Shown: positions 1 to 9,928 of the stretch, piece after piece
Layout of the letters: every line of letters starts with the position of its first letter
Position numbering within the stretch: position 1 is the stretch's first letter
Assembly (NCBI RefSeq): GCF_016801865.2
Contig: NC_068939.1
Location: 153,766,240 to 153,830,239 of the forward strand
Length of the DNA stretch: 64,000 nt
Reading direction: 5' to 3'
From: Culex pipiens pallens
Taxonomy: Eukaryota > Arthropoda > Insecta > Diptera > Culicidae
Notes under the pieces: model-generated
Databases searched by the model: none
What the model was told of the DNA's origin: nothing
The model's input: only the letters and a program-made list of their open reading frames with translations
Position numbers and translations under genes: made by a program

Positions 1-221
1 TTAGGTCCAGAAAAATAAGTACACAGATATAACTTAAGTTGTCATAACTCGAAACAGGGTTGCCAGATTTTCTATTATGTGGACTCGTTGGAAAGGTCTC
101 TTGATTACCTAACCAACGATGGGTCGGATGATGGTTCCGGACATCGTTTACATACATTTAAGTGAGATCCGGCTTCAAAAAGTCGCCACTTTTATAAGAT
201 TTTTTAATTTTTTAATTTAAA
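1..221. other. AT-rich flank, nothing recognised
   Basis: AT-rich sequence with no ORF of note, no repeat partner seen elsewhere in the window and no RNA-like fold recognised. Confidence 0.5.
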
Positions 222-1040
222 AGTGAAATTTGAAGGTGAGCCCACGATTTTTTTCGTTTCGATGTTTTCGATGTTACAAAAAGGCTCACGAAAAATGCAG
301 GATGGAGCAACTCACCTTAAAAAATAAAAAAAAATCATTTAATAAAACTGCTTTTTTGATAAGTGCTCTAAACAACAATATTTTCAAAACCCGAATTCGG
401 GAATCGATTTACCAGACAATTTTACATAAAAGTCTCCATATTGACAATTGTCTTTAGTCCAAAAAAAAATTAACCGGAAAGCTCGTACAGTTTCCCAAAA
501 GATTACCTTCGACCACTTTTCAAAATAACTCGTTTTTATGATTTAAGCTAATTAACTATCCAGGTTAATATCATTCACTGAAATACACTTTAAAAAAATC
601 AGTTTTCAGTTATGAACAATGTAATTAGATTATATCTGTAAGCCCATACATCCAATTGAAATGTGGTCAAAGACAACCTTATTAAATTGGACAAGCTTTC
701 CGATTAAAATATTTTATAGATTCAATCAATTCTGTCATATAGAAATTGCCAAAAACCATCAATAACCCAATTTTTCCAACATTTTTATTTATAAAACCGC
801 TGTAACTTCACAAGGATTGGCTATAGGACAGTGGTCAATAAGAAGATTTTTATGTGAAATTGTCTGGAAAATCGATTCCCATATTCGGTTTTTCAAAGTA
901 TTGACGTTTAGAGCACTTTTCAAAAAAAATAGTTTCATTAAATGATTTTTGTATTTTTTCGGAGAGTTGCTCCAGATTTAAGGCTATTTTCACAAAAAAA
1001 ATTGAACGAAAAAAAAAAACGTGGACTCACCTTCAAATTA
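222..1040. mobile_element. Foldback (long inverted-repeat) element
   Basis: The left arm starts TTTGAAGGTGAGCCCACG and the right arm ends with its near complement CGTGGACTCACCTTCAAA. Inside the arms the order is mirrored: a segment with GGAGCAACTC near 303 and a segment with AGTGCTCTAAAC near 361 reappear inverted near 965 and 907. The arms are about 230-260 bp and clearly diverged, so this is an old copy. No ORF with transposase features is seen, so the element is non-autonomous. No convincing target duplication was found. Confidence 0.7.
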
Positions 1041-1318
1041 AAAAGGACGCTTGAATAATGTTTTTTTTTCACAATTATTAACATATGCGATGCGAACAGG
1101 GCTTTCAAAATGTTTCTAATGGATATGATTTTTAAACAAGCCTAAAAATATTTAATATGAACAATAGATACATTCAAAATTGGTTATCCCTAACTGATGA
1201 GGTTTTTATTTCTGTTGTTCTATTTTGAAGCTTTAAAAAATCACTTTGATTTTGTTTGAAATGATTAGTAAACAAATGGTTTGAAATTCTTATAATTTTT
1301 TTAATCATTTTCAGGTAA

Positions 1319-1790
1319 GGCCGTTGCAAATATTTTTTCAAAGTTTATGTCACCCCCCCCCCCCCCCTTCCTTCAAAATTGGTCTGAAAAATCAGGGGAC
1401 AAAAAATATTTTTTCAAAAAAATATCAAAATTTAAATGGAAATAGAAGTTTAATCAACTGAGAACAATCTTAAATGCCTTTTTCTGCATTGATAATCATA
1501 TTTAACATGTTTGGACTCGTTTAAAAATATTTTGAACTTTTATGAAATTACAATATACAGAACCGCAAAAACTTTTTTTTCTCGCGAAAAAAAAATTTTC
1601 GTCAGTATTTAGAAATTTCGGAAATCAATGATGGCAAAACAACTGGACAGGTGAATGATGTATTTTAAAACACTTTTTATCATTCAAATGTTGACACCGT
1701 GGCCTGTAATTTCATTTTTTTTATTTTTATGTCCCCCCCTCGACTTTGATCAGAGTCGAGGGACATAAACTTCAAAAAATATTTGCAACA
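1319..1790. mobile_element. MITE family M1, copy 1 (TIR element)
   Basis: Terminal inverted repeats AAGGCCGTTGCAAATATT and (inverted) AATATTTGCAAC bound about 470 bp. Just inside each end lies GT(T/C)TATGTC followed by a C or G homopolymer. A second copy with the same ends lies at 29422-29906, so this is a dispersed family. No coding capacity. The C run (about 1353-1367) is part of the element. Confidence 0.75.
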
Positions 1791-1801
1791 ATCTAAATTG
1801 A

Positions 1802-2180
1802 AAAAATCAAAAATCAAATTATTCGCTCTGCAGCATTGCGTTGGCGTTCTCGATTGCGAGATTCCTACTCGAAACTAGGTGTTCGAAGGCTTGACTGTTG
1901 AGGCAATTGCAAACCTCTTTTTACGCCTAAGCATCCATCCACCACGGGATTCGAACTGACGACCTTTGGATTGTTAGTCCAACTGCGTACCAGTGACTCC
2001 ACCGAGACAGGACCCAGGCAGACGACTCCTACACCGGGACTGAGCTATCGACCTAACCTCTAGGTTAGACCGGGGCCAACGTTTACTTCCCCGTCCGACG
2101 GAAGGCGAGACCTTCTGGGATCGAACCCAGGCTGACTGGGTGAGAGGCAACCACGCTTACCCCTACACCACGGTCCCGGC
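1802..2180 (-). mobile_element. tRNA-derived SINE with two tRNA-like modules, copy 1
   Basis: On the minus strand the element begins CCGGGACCGTGGTGTAGGG and runs into a tRNA-Glu-like module (loop CTCTCAC; B-box GGTTCGATCCC). A second tRNA-like module follows, with anticodon stem TTGGA/TCCAA, loop CTAACAA and B-box GTTCGAATCCC. The 3' tail is T-rich (TTTGATTTTTGA). The insertion is flanked by the 9-bp direct repeat CTAAATTGA at 1793-1801 and 2180-2188, which supports retrotransposition. Relatives lie at 48433-48745 and 53292-54902. It is a pol III-type SINE with no protein. Confidence 0.85.
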
Positions 2181-2274
2181 TAAATTGATATTCTATTTAA
2201 TTTATCCTCATTTATTTCAAATATCCCTCCTTGACCCTAGGCAGAGTAAAGGAATAAATATTCGAAAAATAATT

Positions 2275-2790
2275 GAACTTTAAATCCCCCTTTTTGAGTT
2301 TTTCGCTAGAAATGGGGACCACAAATCGTAGATACTTGATCCAGAACTAATTTTAAATCAAATTGGACGTAGAATGGATTGATCGTGTCCATTTTTGATT
2401 GAAAATTGTTATCAGTGTTTGAGGCGCAAATGAAAACTTTTGCTTAATTTTAACATTGAGCGCATATTTAATTAAAATTTTAATCACAGCATCTTGTCTC
2501 TGAGAAAATGTTGCGTAAATTTTGCAATTTTGACCAATATTTAATTTTTAGCTTGCTAGATATTGCATTCTAACTGGAATCAAGCATCTACGATTTGTGG
2601 TGCTAAAGGTATTGCAGTTTGAAAATGAAGGTTTTAAACAATTTTGACGAAAAGTGTGAAACTTTGATGTGGTGTCAAAATAGGAGGGAGTAGTGCGATT
2701 TGGATGAAAATCTAGTTTTTTGCTTGTTTTGGTATCAAAAACCTAACAGAATTTGAGCTTGACCAGCAATCTTGATTTCGAGAGCTGAGT
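2275..2790. mobile_element. Decayed relative of the 23.8-26.4 kb foldback family
   Basis: ACCACAAATCGTAGATACTT (2318 on) is repeated inverted at about 2582-2601. Between and after these lie AAATTGGACGTAGAAT (about 2360) and GCGATTTGGATGAAA (about 2695), which match segments of the foldback element at 23795-26365. The copy is truncated and diverged, with no coding capacity. Confidence 0.55.
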
Positions 2791-2989
2791 ACGTTGCAAT
2801 CCTCTTTTTATGGATTTCATAATTTTTTGCTAGTAGATTAGGTTGGGGTTTTCATGATTAATCATTCATTAAAAAGGTGCAGGTGGTTATGTTCTACATG
2901 ACCAATATGACAAAGAACTTTGTACAAAACTCCTAAAAAATATTCTATTTTATTTTATATTTTTAAAACATTGCCTATGTATTTAATCC

Positions 2990-3490
2990 TAAATAATTTA
3001 TTCCTATAAAATGTTTTCAATCTTTGGCACCTCTGTGGAAATAAATTGCCAAAACAAGTATGGTTCGGAAAATGTCCAATCAAAATGGTAATTTTCATGT
3101 CCAGTATCAAAAACCATGAATTTTGGTACCCATATTGCCCCAAGTCGAATAGTTCGATTAATGTCCCCCCGGTAGAACCTTCCCGAGGGCACTGGCCACT
3201 CCGGGTGTGGCCAATCCGGTCAAAATGGCCATTTTCATTACCAGTTTAAAAAACCATGAATTTTGATACCCATATTGCCCCAAGTCGTATGGTTCGATTA
3301 ATGTCCCCACGGTAGAACCTTCCCGAGGGCACTGGCCACTCCGGGTGTGGCCAATCCAGTCAAAATGCCCATTTCCATTACCAGTTTAAAAAACCATGAA
3401 TTTTGATACCCATATTGCCCCAAGTCGTATGGTTCGATTAATGTCCCCCCGGTAGAACCTTCTCAAGGGCACTGGCCACTCCGGGTGTGG
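2990..3490 (+). repeat. Minisatellite array A, block A1
   Basis: About three and a half units of about 141 bp, the first very diverged. Each contains the core TTTGATACCCATATTGCCCC reading on the plus strand, followed by CAAGTCGTATGGTTCGATTA and a C-rich stretch. The block leads directly into tail T1. Confidence 0.9.
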
Positions 3491-3780
3491 CCAATATCCT
3501 ATAAATGTGGTCCCAAGCCTATTGCCCCAAATCATTCTGGTCCGGTGACCGTCCTTACAATCTTCATAAGAACAGAATTCCTCCCAATTTAGTGCACAAA
3601 CTGTGTCTTTCAATGTGTGCGTGTGTGTGTGAGAGCAATAAAATTACCACCGTGGATCCGCTTTTGTCGAAACCTCGTAAGGCACTGAATTTTCCTGAGG
3701 CTATCTGTTAGCTTAAATAGTTCGCATGAAATGTGGCAACATGGTGCAAATTTTGCCTCCTCTCCTGTTTACGTGGAACT
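3491..3780 (+). repeat. Conserved non-repeat tail T1 of array element
   Basis: A non-tandem segment that follows the array on the core-sense side. It holds a GT-rich run, AATAAA at 3637-3642 and TTAGCTTAAATAGTT. It is repeated as an inverted near-identical copy (about 3795-4055) and as a diverged direct copy (7019-7270), so it belongs to the mobile element. The AATAAA could act as a polyadenylation signal for transcripts reading through the array; this is inference. Confidence 0.75.
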
Positions 3781-4055
3781 GTCACGCGAGAATGTTGCAC
3801 CACTGTTGCCACATTTCATGCGAACTATTTAAGCTAACAGATAGCCTCAGAAAAATTCAGTGCCTTACGAGGTTTCGACAAAAGCGGATCCACGGTGGTA
3901 ATTTTATTGCTCTCACACACACACGCACACATTGAAAGACACAGTTTGTGCACTAAATTGGGAGGAATTCTGTTCTTATGAAGATTGTAAGGACGGTCAC
4001 CGGACCAGAATGATTTGGGGCAATGGGCTTGAGACCACATTTATAGGATATTGGT
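3781..4055 (-). repeat. Inverted copy of tail T1 (palindrome arm)
   Basis: Near-perfect reverse complement of 3491-3755, with a short spacer at about 3757-3800. GCATGAAATGTGGCAACA at about 3724 faces TGTTGCCACATTTCATGC at about 3804. This joins two array elements tail to tail, so block A2 runs in the opposite direction from A1. TTTATT at 3903-3908 is the inverted AATAAA. Confidence 0.85.
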
Positions 4056-5494
4056 CACACCCGGAGTGGCCAGTGCCCTCGGGAAGGTTCTACCGGGGGG
4101 ACATTAATCGAACCATACGACTTGGGGCAATATGGGTATCAAAATTCATGGTTTTTTAAACTTGTAATGAAAATGGCCATTTTGACCGGATTGGCCACAC
4201 CCGGAGTGGTCAGTGCCCTCGGGAAGGTTCTACCGGGGGGACATTATTCGAACCATACGACTTGGGCCAATATGGGTATCAAAATTCATGGTTATTGAAA
4301 CTGGTAATAAAAATGAAACATGTAATGAAAATGGCCATTTTGACCGGATTGGCCACACCCGGAGTGGTCAGTGCCCTGGGAAAGGTTCTACCGGGGGGAC
4401 ATTATTCGAACCATACGACTTAGGCCAATATGGGTATCAAAATTCATGGTTTTTTAAACTGGTAATGAAAATGGCCATTTTGACCGGATTGGCCACACCC
4501 GGAGTGGCAATTGCCCTGGGGAAGGTTCTACCGGGGGGGAGATTAATCGAACCATACGACTTGGGGCAATATGGGTATCAAAATTCATGGTTTTTTAAAC
4601 TTGTAATGAAAATGGCCATTTTGACCGGATTGGCCACACCCGGAGTGGTCAGTGCCCTGCGAAAGGTTCTACCGGGGGGACATTATTCGTACCATACGAC
4701 TTGGGCCAATATGGGTATCAAAATTCATGTTTTTTTAAACTGGTAATGAAAATGGCCATTTTGACCGGATTGGCCACACCCGGAGTGGCAATTGCCCTGG
4801 GGAAGGTTCTACCGGGGGGGAGATTAATCGAACCATACGACTTGGGGCAATATGGGTATCAAAATTCATGGTTTTTTAAACTTGTAATGAAAATGGCCAT
4901 TTTGACCGGATTGGCCACACCCGGAGTGGTCAGTGCCCTGGGAACGGTTCTAACGGGGGGACATTATTCGAACCATACGACTTGGGCCAATATGGGTATC
5001 AAAATTCATGGTTTTTTAAACTGGTAATGAAAATGGCCATTTTGACCGGATTGGCCACACCCGGAGTGGCAATTGCCCTGGGGAAGGTTCTACCGGGGGG
5101 ACATTATTCGAACCATACGACTTGGGCCAATATGGGTATCAAAATTCATGGTTATTGAAACTGGTAATGAAAATGGGCATTTTGACTGGATTGGCCACAC
5201 CCGGAGTGGCCAGTGCCCTCGGGAAGGTTCTACCGGGGGGACATTATTCGAACCATACGACTTGGGCCAATATGGGTATCAAAATTCATGGTTTTTGAAA
5301 AATGTAATGAAAATGGCCATTTTGACCGAATTGGTAACACCCGGAGTGGCCAGTGCCCTCGGGAAGGTTCTACCGTGGGGACATTAATCGAACCATACGA
5401 CTTGGGGCAATATGGGAATCCAAATTCATGGTTTTTGAAACTGGTAATGAAAATGACAATTTTGACCGGATTGGCCACACCCGTAGTGGCCAAA
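4056..5494 (-). repeat. Minisatellite array A, block A2
   Basis: About ten units of 140-141 bp with the core on the minus strand (plus strand reads GGGGCAATATGGGTATCAAA). Units alternate between two types over most of the block: GTCAGTGCCC with ATTATTCG, and GCAATTGCCC with GATTAATCG. This makes a two-unit higher-order repeat of about 282 bp. One unit near 4300-4330 carries an extra partial duplication (period 158 there). Confidence 0.92.
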
Positions 5495-7018
5495 CCATGA
5501 ATTTTGATACCCATATTGCCCTAAGTCGTATGCTTCGATTAATGTCCCCCCGGTAGAACCTTCCCGAGGGCACTTTCCACTCCGGGTGTGGCCAATCCGG
5601 TCAAAATGGCCATTTTCATTACATGTTTTATTTTTATTACCAGTTTCAATAACCATGAATTTTGATACCCATATTGCCCCAAGTCGTATGGTTCGATTAA
5701 TGTCCCCCCGGTAGAACCTTCCCGAGGGCACTGGCCACTCCGGGTGTGGCCAATCCAGTCATAATGGCCATTTTCATTACCAGTTTCAAAAACCATGAAT
5801 TTTGATACCCATATTGCCCAAATTTGTATGGTTCCGTAAATGTCCTCCCGGTAGAACCTTCCCTCAGGGCAATGGCCACTCCGGGTGTGGCCAATCCTGC
5901 CAAAATGGTCATTTTCATTACCAGTATCAAAAACCATGAATTTTGATACCCATATTGCCCAAATTTGTATGGTTCCGTAAATGTCCTCCCGGTAGAACCT
6001 TCCCTCAGGGCAATGGCCACTCCGGGTGTGGCCAATCCTGCCAAAATGGTCATTTTCATTACCAGTATCAAAAACCATGAATTTTGATACCCATATTGCC
6101 CAAATTTGTATGGTTCCGTAAATGTCCTCCCGGTAGAACCTTCCCTCAGGGCAATGGCCACTCCGGGTGTGGCAAATCCTGCCAAAATGGTCATTTTCAT
6201 TACCAGTATCAAAAACCATGAATTTTGATACCCATATTGCCCAAATTTGTATGGTTCCGTAAATGTCCTCCCGGTAGAACCTTCCCTCAGGGCAATGGCC
6301 ACTCCGGGTGTGGCCAATCCTGCCAAAATGGTCATTTTCATTACCAGTATCAAAAACCATGAATTTTGATACCCATATTGCCCAAATATGTATGGTTCCG
6401 TAAATGTCCTCCCGGTAGAACCTTCCCTCAGGGCAATGGCCACTCCGTGTGTGGCCAATCCTACCAAAATGGTCATTTTCATTACCAGTATCAAAAACCA
6501 TGAATTTTGATACCCATATTGCCCAAATTTGTATGGTTCCGTAAATGTCCTCCCGGTAGAACCTTCCCTCAGGGCACTGGCCACACCGGGTGTGGCCAAT
6601 CCTGCCAAAATGGTCATTTTCATTACCAGTATCAAAAACCATGAATTTTGATACCCATATTGCCCAAATTTGTATGGTTCCGTAAATGTCCTCCCGGTAG
6701 AACCTTCCCTCAGGGCAATGGCCACTCCGGGTGTGGCCAATCCTACCAAAATGGTCATTTTCATTACCAGTATCAAAAACCATGAATTTTGATACCCATA
6801 TTGCCCAAATTTGTATGGTTCCGTAAATGTCCTCCCGGTAGAACCTTCCCTCAGGGCAATGGCCACTCCGGGTGTGGCCAATCCTACCAAAATGGTCATT
6901 TTCATTACCAGTATCAAAAACCATGAATTTTGATACCCATATTGCCCAAATTTGTATGGTTCCGTAAATGTCCTCCCGGTAGAACCTTCCCTCAGGGCAC
7001 TGGCCACACCGGGTGTGG
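5495..7018 (+). repeat. Minisatellite array A, block A3
   Basis: About eleven units with the core again on the plus strand. The junction with A2 at about 5494 is an abrupt orientation switch without spacer. Distal units are a homogeneous subtype (GCCCAAATTTGTATGGTTCC) with exact 141-bp spacing. Because 141 is 47 codons, long minus-strand frames stay open (to 461 codons at 5539-6924). They encode only the repeat and are not regarded as genes. Confidence 0.93.
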
Positions 7019-7347
7019 CCGATATCCTACCAAATTGTTCCCAATAATTTCGGTATTCCGGTGACCGTTCTGGCTACCGTCAATAACTTCTTGGACCTCC
7101 TCTCAAGTTCGTGCACCACCTGCGTGTGTGTGTGTGAGCAATAAAATTCCCAACGTAAGGTCCGTCTTTGATGAAAGTCTGATGGACACTAAATCCTCCA
7201 GAGGCTAACTTTTAGCTTAAATAGTTTTCACGGCATCTACGCAACAGAAACAGAATGTCACGCCGAGGGCTTGCGACGGTAACGCTACATTTTCGAAAAA
7301 TTTTGCATTGACACCGCAGATAGAGCTTTAAGACAAAGTCCTTTGTC
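7019..7347 (+). repeat. Tail T2 and palindromic terminus of array element A
   Basis: Diverged direct copy of tail T1: CCGGTGACCGT near 7057, a GT run, AATAAA at 7140-7145 and TTAGCTTAAATAGTT near 7211. It continues into about 75 bp of unrelated sequence and the terminal palindrome GACAAAGTCCTTTGTC. The order array, tail, hairpin end defines the 3' side of the element. Confidence 0.75.
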
Positions 7348-8315
7348 AAAAATAATAATAAACAGCTGATAATTTTTATATCATTTAAAAATTACAACAA
7401 AAACGCATTTTTTCCGTGTCAAAAATGCAAGCACGCTCCACTGCATTCTGTGACATGTGGCATAACAAACCAATCTGTGCGTAACAGCAGCATCCGTACA
7501 TTATCCCTACAAGCCGAGCAAGCTGCTAATGGCATCTTGTCATTTGAAAAAAAAAAAATGTTCCCAAAAGTGCAACCCGAGTCGTTTATTGATAAATTAG
7601 CCTAAATTGTTTTACAACTCTCGAGAACGCACACGCCCCAAAAAGATGACAAAGTGCCTTTTTGCCACATGCTGCGAAAAACAAAACCGTTTTTCGGTTG
7701 GTTAGAAGAACTCGGTGTAGGCTCATTACAATATTCATGCTGTGATTTCTGCCAACGCTGGCCGGAGGTTCCTTTTAAGGAACGGGCGACCAAATATGAA
7801 AAATTGAGCGGTGCTAAAATGAAAATGCATCTCTTTTCTTTTTTGTTTGCTGTTGGTGAATTCTCGTCACGTTTGAAGCGCTTTGTACCGAGAATTGGAT
7901 ACATGTACTCGCCGCCACCGTGAGGCATATGTTTGCATGTAAATTCAATTTATTTTCCCCAGCCGGTTGTGCGTGTGTTTGTGTGGGTGGAGTTGTTCTG
8001 ACAGGTGACACACGCGTGTAGAATATTGTATTTTGGGCGTGCTTGTAATTCATCCATGAGAACACGGTGATTGGCGGTGTAAACGAAAAATGAGTTTTGT
8101 TCTGGGAGAGCTTTGAGCTGTGAAGTGCATCAAAGAGTTGAAATTTACCTGAAATGTTCTACATTAAATGAACAACTTTTCAAGGGCAAAACGACCTTTT
8201 GTTTCGCGATTAAATAAATAAACGTTTGGCATGTTAAATGTACATTAATCTGAAGTTTGAAAACTGTTAGTAAAATCAATTGACATTAGCAATCGAGCAG
8301 TGCTCGTCAACGGAC
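7348..8315. other. Upstream region of the DUF1091-type gene
   Basis: Apparently single-copy sequence of mixed composition. Open frames of 89 and 108 codons on opposite strands around 7600-7930 overlap each other and resemble no family I know. AT-rich sequence before the gene (TTAAATAAATAAACG near 8210) could hold the core promoter, but no clear TATA box or initiator can be assigned. Confidence 0.5.
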
Positions 8316-8908
8316 ATGTCTTTCCATTCAACTTGTTTGTGGCTTTGCCTAGCAATATCATCTACCAACTCGATTCAAGTAATGTTCCAATCCTTCCTGC
8401 AGTGCAACAGCAGCGGAATGATAGATTGTAACTTAAGAGTTCGTAAAATAAACCGTACGACAGCTGCCCTTGCCGGTAATCTCACCATCAATGTGGATTT
8501 GGGAAGAGACATAGAGGTGAGTGTTTAGTACTTTTTGTGCCAATTTTTTAACCGCGCAAATTGCTGTAGACTTCGGTCGATTTTTACCACAGTGCCTTGG
8601 GAAACAACCAGTTCAACAAGTACCCGATGAAGATTGGTCCGATGAGTTTGTGTGACTACCTGGAGCACCTCTGGGGCGACTATCGCGGGTACGTGGTCGG
8701 CTTTGTGCCGAATGTGCCAGAGGTTGGCGAGTGTCCCCTCACGCGGCGGACGCTGCTCGTGCATGATCTGATCCTGGATCCACGAATTTTTCCCCCGTAC
8801 GTGCCCACCGGACTCTGGATGATGCTCTGGAGGGTTGCGGATAAAAGTGGAGCAAACTATGGTCAAATTGATCTGGTTTTCAAGGCTTATGCTGATGGAT
8901 ATTTTTAG
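8316..8908 (+). CDS. Secreted DUF1091 / MD-2-related family protein (two exons)
   Basis: Exon 1 is 8316-8516 and exon 2 is 8570-8908. A 53-bp intron (GTGAGT donor, TGTAG acceptor) interrupts the frame in phase 0. The product has 179 residues. The ATG at 8316 is chosen because it starts a signal peptide (Leu/Trp/Cys-rich residues 7-14); the frame upstream has only a TTG. The mature part has Cys30, Cys38, Cys95 and Cys122, and possible N-glycosylation sites at Asn31, Asn46 and Asn55. The family-typical order is CDYL (95-98), ECP (121-123), LILDPRIFPP (134-143), then PTG and WR (154-155). Insect DUF1091 proteins are about 170-190 residue secreted beta-sandwich proteins thought to bind lipids or act in chemosensation; the ligand here is unknown. 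Exon 2 is much more GC-rich than its surroundings, as expected for constrained coding sequence. Its neighbours are all repeats. Confidence 0.87.
8517..8569 (+). other. Intron of the DUF1091-type gene
   Basis: 53 bp with donor GTGAGT and acceptor TGCTGTAG. It contains an in-frame TAG shortly after the donor, so removal is required to join the exons. The length is typical of short dipteran introns. Confidence 0.85.
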
Positions 8909-8918
8909 GGGTTGTTGA

Positions 8919-8924
8919 AATAAA
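8919..8924 (+). terminator. Polyadenylation signal AATAAA
   Basis: AATAAA begins 11 bp after the stop codon of the DUF1091-type gene. The position suits a very short 3' UTR. Confidence 0.65.
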
Positions 8925-9168
8925 AGTATTCAATTATTTTAAAAAAACACTACTTTATTGACCATTTTTTCATTTATTTGATTTTGTATCTTCACTATTT
9001 TTCAGCACCTGGTGTTGGGTTTTTCTAACTTGTAAAAGCTCTGGTTGGTTCGCGTGTCAAGCTCACATTTACATAATTAATGTAGTCATGTTTTCTGGTA
9101 TTACAACAGATATTCACGACATCAATTTAGTTGATCAACCATTCCTAACTAAGTTCCGCTCTACTCGA

Positions 9169-9312
9169 ACCATGTTTCTCAATACTTCAGTTGCTTTGTT
9201 CCTAGCAATATCAAGATCAAATTACTTCAGGTTATATGATCGTTTCATAGTTATTCTGGTGATGATCCGTCAAGTACATAACGTCTTGATTCGAATTCCC
9301 GGACGCTTTTAA
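9169..9312 (+). pseudogene. Possible decayed DUF1091 paralogue (signal-peptide end only)
   Basis: An ATG-initiated stretch reads MFLNTSVALFLAISRSN, close in length and pattern to the signal peptide of the upstream gene (MSFHSTCLWLCLAISSTN). The DNA shares CCTAGCAATATCA in the same frame and offset from the ATG. Nothing recognisable of the mature domain follows. DUF1091 genes commonly form tandem families, so a dead duplicate is plausible, but the match is short and may be chance. Confidence 0.22.
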
Positions 9313-9928
9313 ACCCGGACAACTCCTCTTGTTTTATCAATTATTTGGATATAAGTTCGTATTATGTATGTCAAAACTGTGTTATTTGATGCATCCTAAC
9401 ATCAACTTTCATTTAAAGTTTGTTTGAAAGCTGTAGTTAATGCCAAAACAATTAATAAAATAAAATTATAAGTTTACCAAAAATGCGAAACATTTCAACG
9501 GAAATATTTTATAGGCGTCCAAAGCACCGGGAAGGCAAAGCAGAAATTTATGGTTTTGATTTCCTTAAATTCTAGCCATTTTTATATTAACTATCGAATA
9601 TTTTGATGTTAACAGTTTATTTGAGACCTAAAGAATGCCATTCACTAACATTTCAGTCCAAATTTGTACGATTCATAAGCAAAATTGAGTGTCCGGATTT
9701 CGGATCAGCTTTTATCAGTGTCCGGGATTCGAAGCACAACAAGTCATTTTAATTTTCAAATTCTGATGAAAAATTGTTAGAAAAGACATATTTTGCATGC
9801 ATTCTATTAAAACTGACTGTTATTACTACATCCTGATGATATTTCTACATTTCCAACTTATAACATGATTTTTTGCCAGCTATAGCAAAAATGATATGCT
9901 ACAAAGTGTCCGGATTTTGAATCATGAC
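9284..9928. mobile_element. Degenerate inverted-repeat element (GTCCGGA motif)
   Basis: GATTCGAATTCCCGGAC near the left end faces the inverted GTCCGGATTTTGAATC near 9907. Two further GTGTCCGG motifs lie inside at about 9690 and 9718. The ends are short and diverged, with no target duplication seen. Confidence 0.35.

Larger units (their letters stand above)
2876..7347 (+). mobile_element. Array-bearing mobile element, copy A (Helentron-like ends)
   Basis: The element begins GGTGCAGGTGGTTATGTT directly after an A run. About 50 terminal bases match the other copy at 58681-62078, which lies in reverse orientation. It ends with the palindrome GACAAAGTCCTTTGTC (7332-7347) directly before another A run. 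Between the ends are minisatellite blocks A1-A3 and conserved non-repeat tails. There are no terminal inverted repeats and no target duplication apart from the A runs. A 3' hairpin and central tandem repeats resemble non-autonomous Helitron/Helentron elements, but the class is only inferred. No Rep or helicase ORF is present. Confidence 0.65.

Noticed and set aside
5539..7007. 461- and 436-codon minus-strand ORFs as a repetitive protein gene
   Set aside because: They are exactly the 141-bp satellite read in two frames, with no unique N or C terminus, splice context or promoter.
7602..7928. Opposed 108- and 89-codon ORFs upstream of the gene
   Set aside because: They overlap on opposite strands, contain Met starts without context and resemble no protein family.
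8280..8315. Upstream start of the DUF1091-type protein at a TTG codon
   Set aside because: The ATG at 8316 gives a proper signal peptide; TTG starts are not expected in an insect gene.
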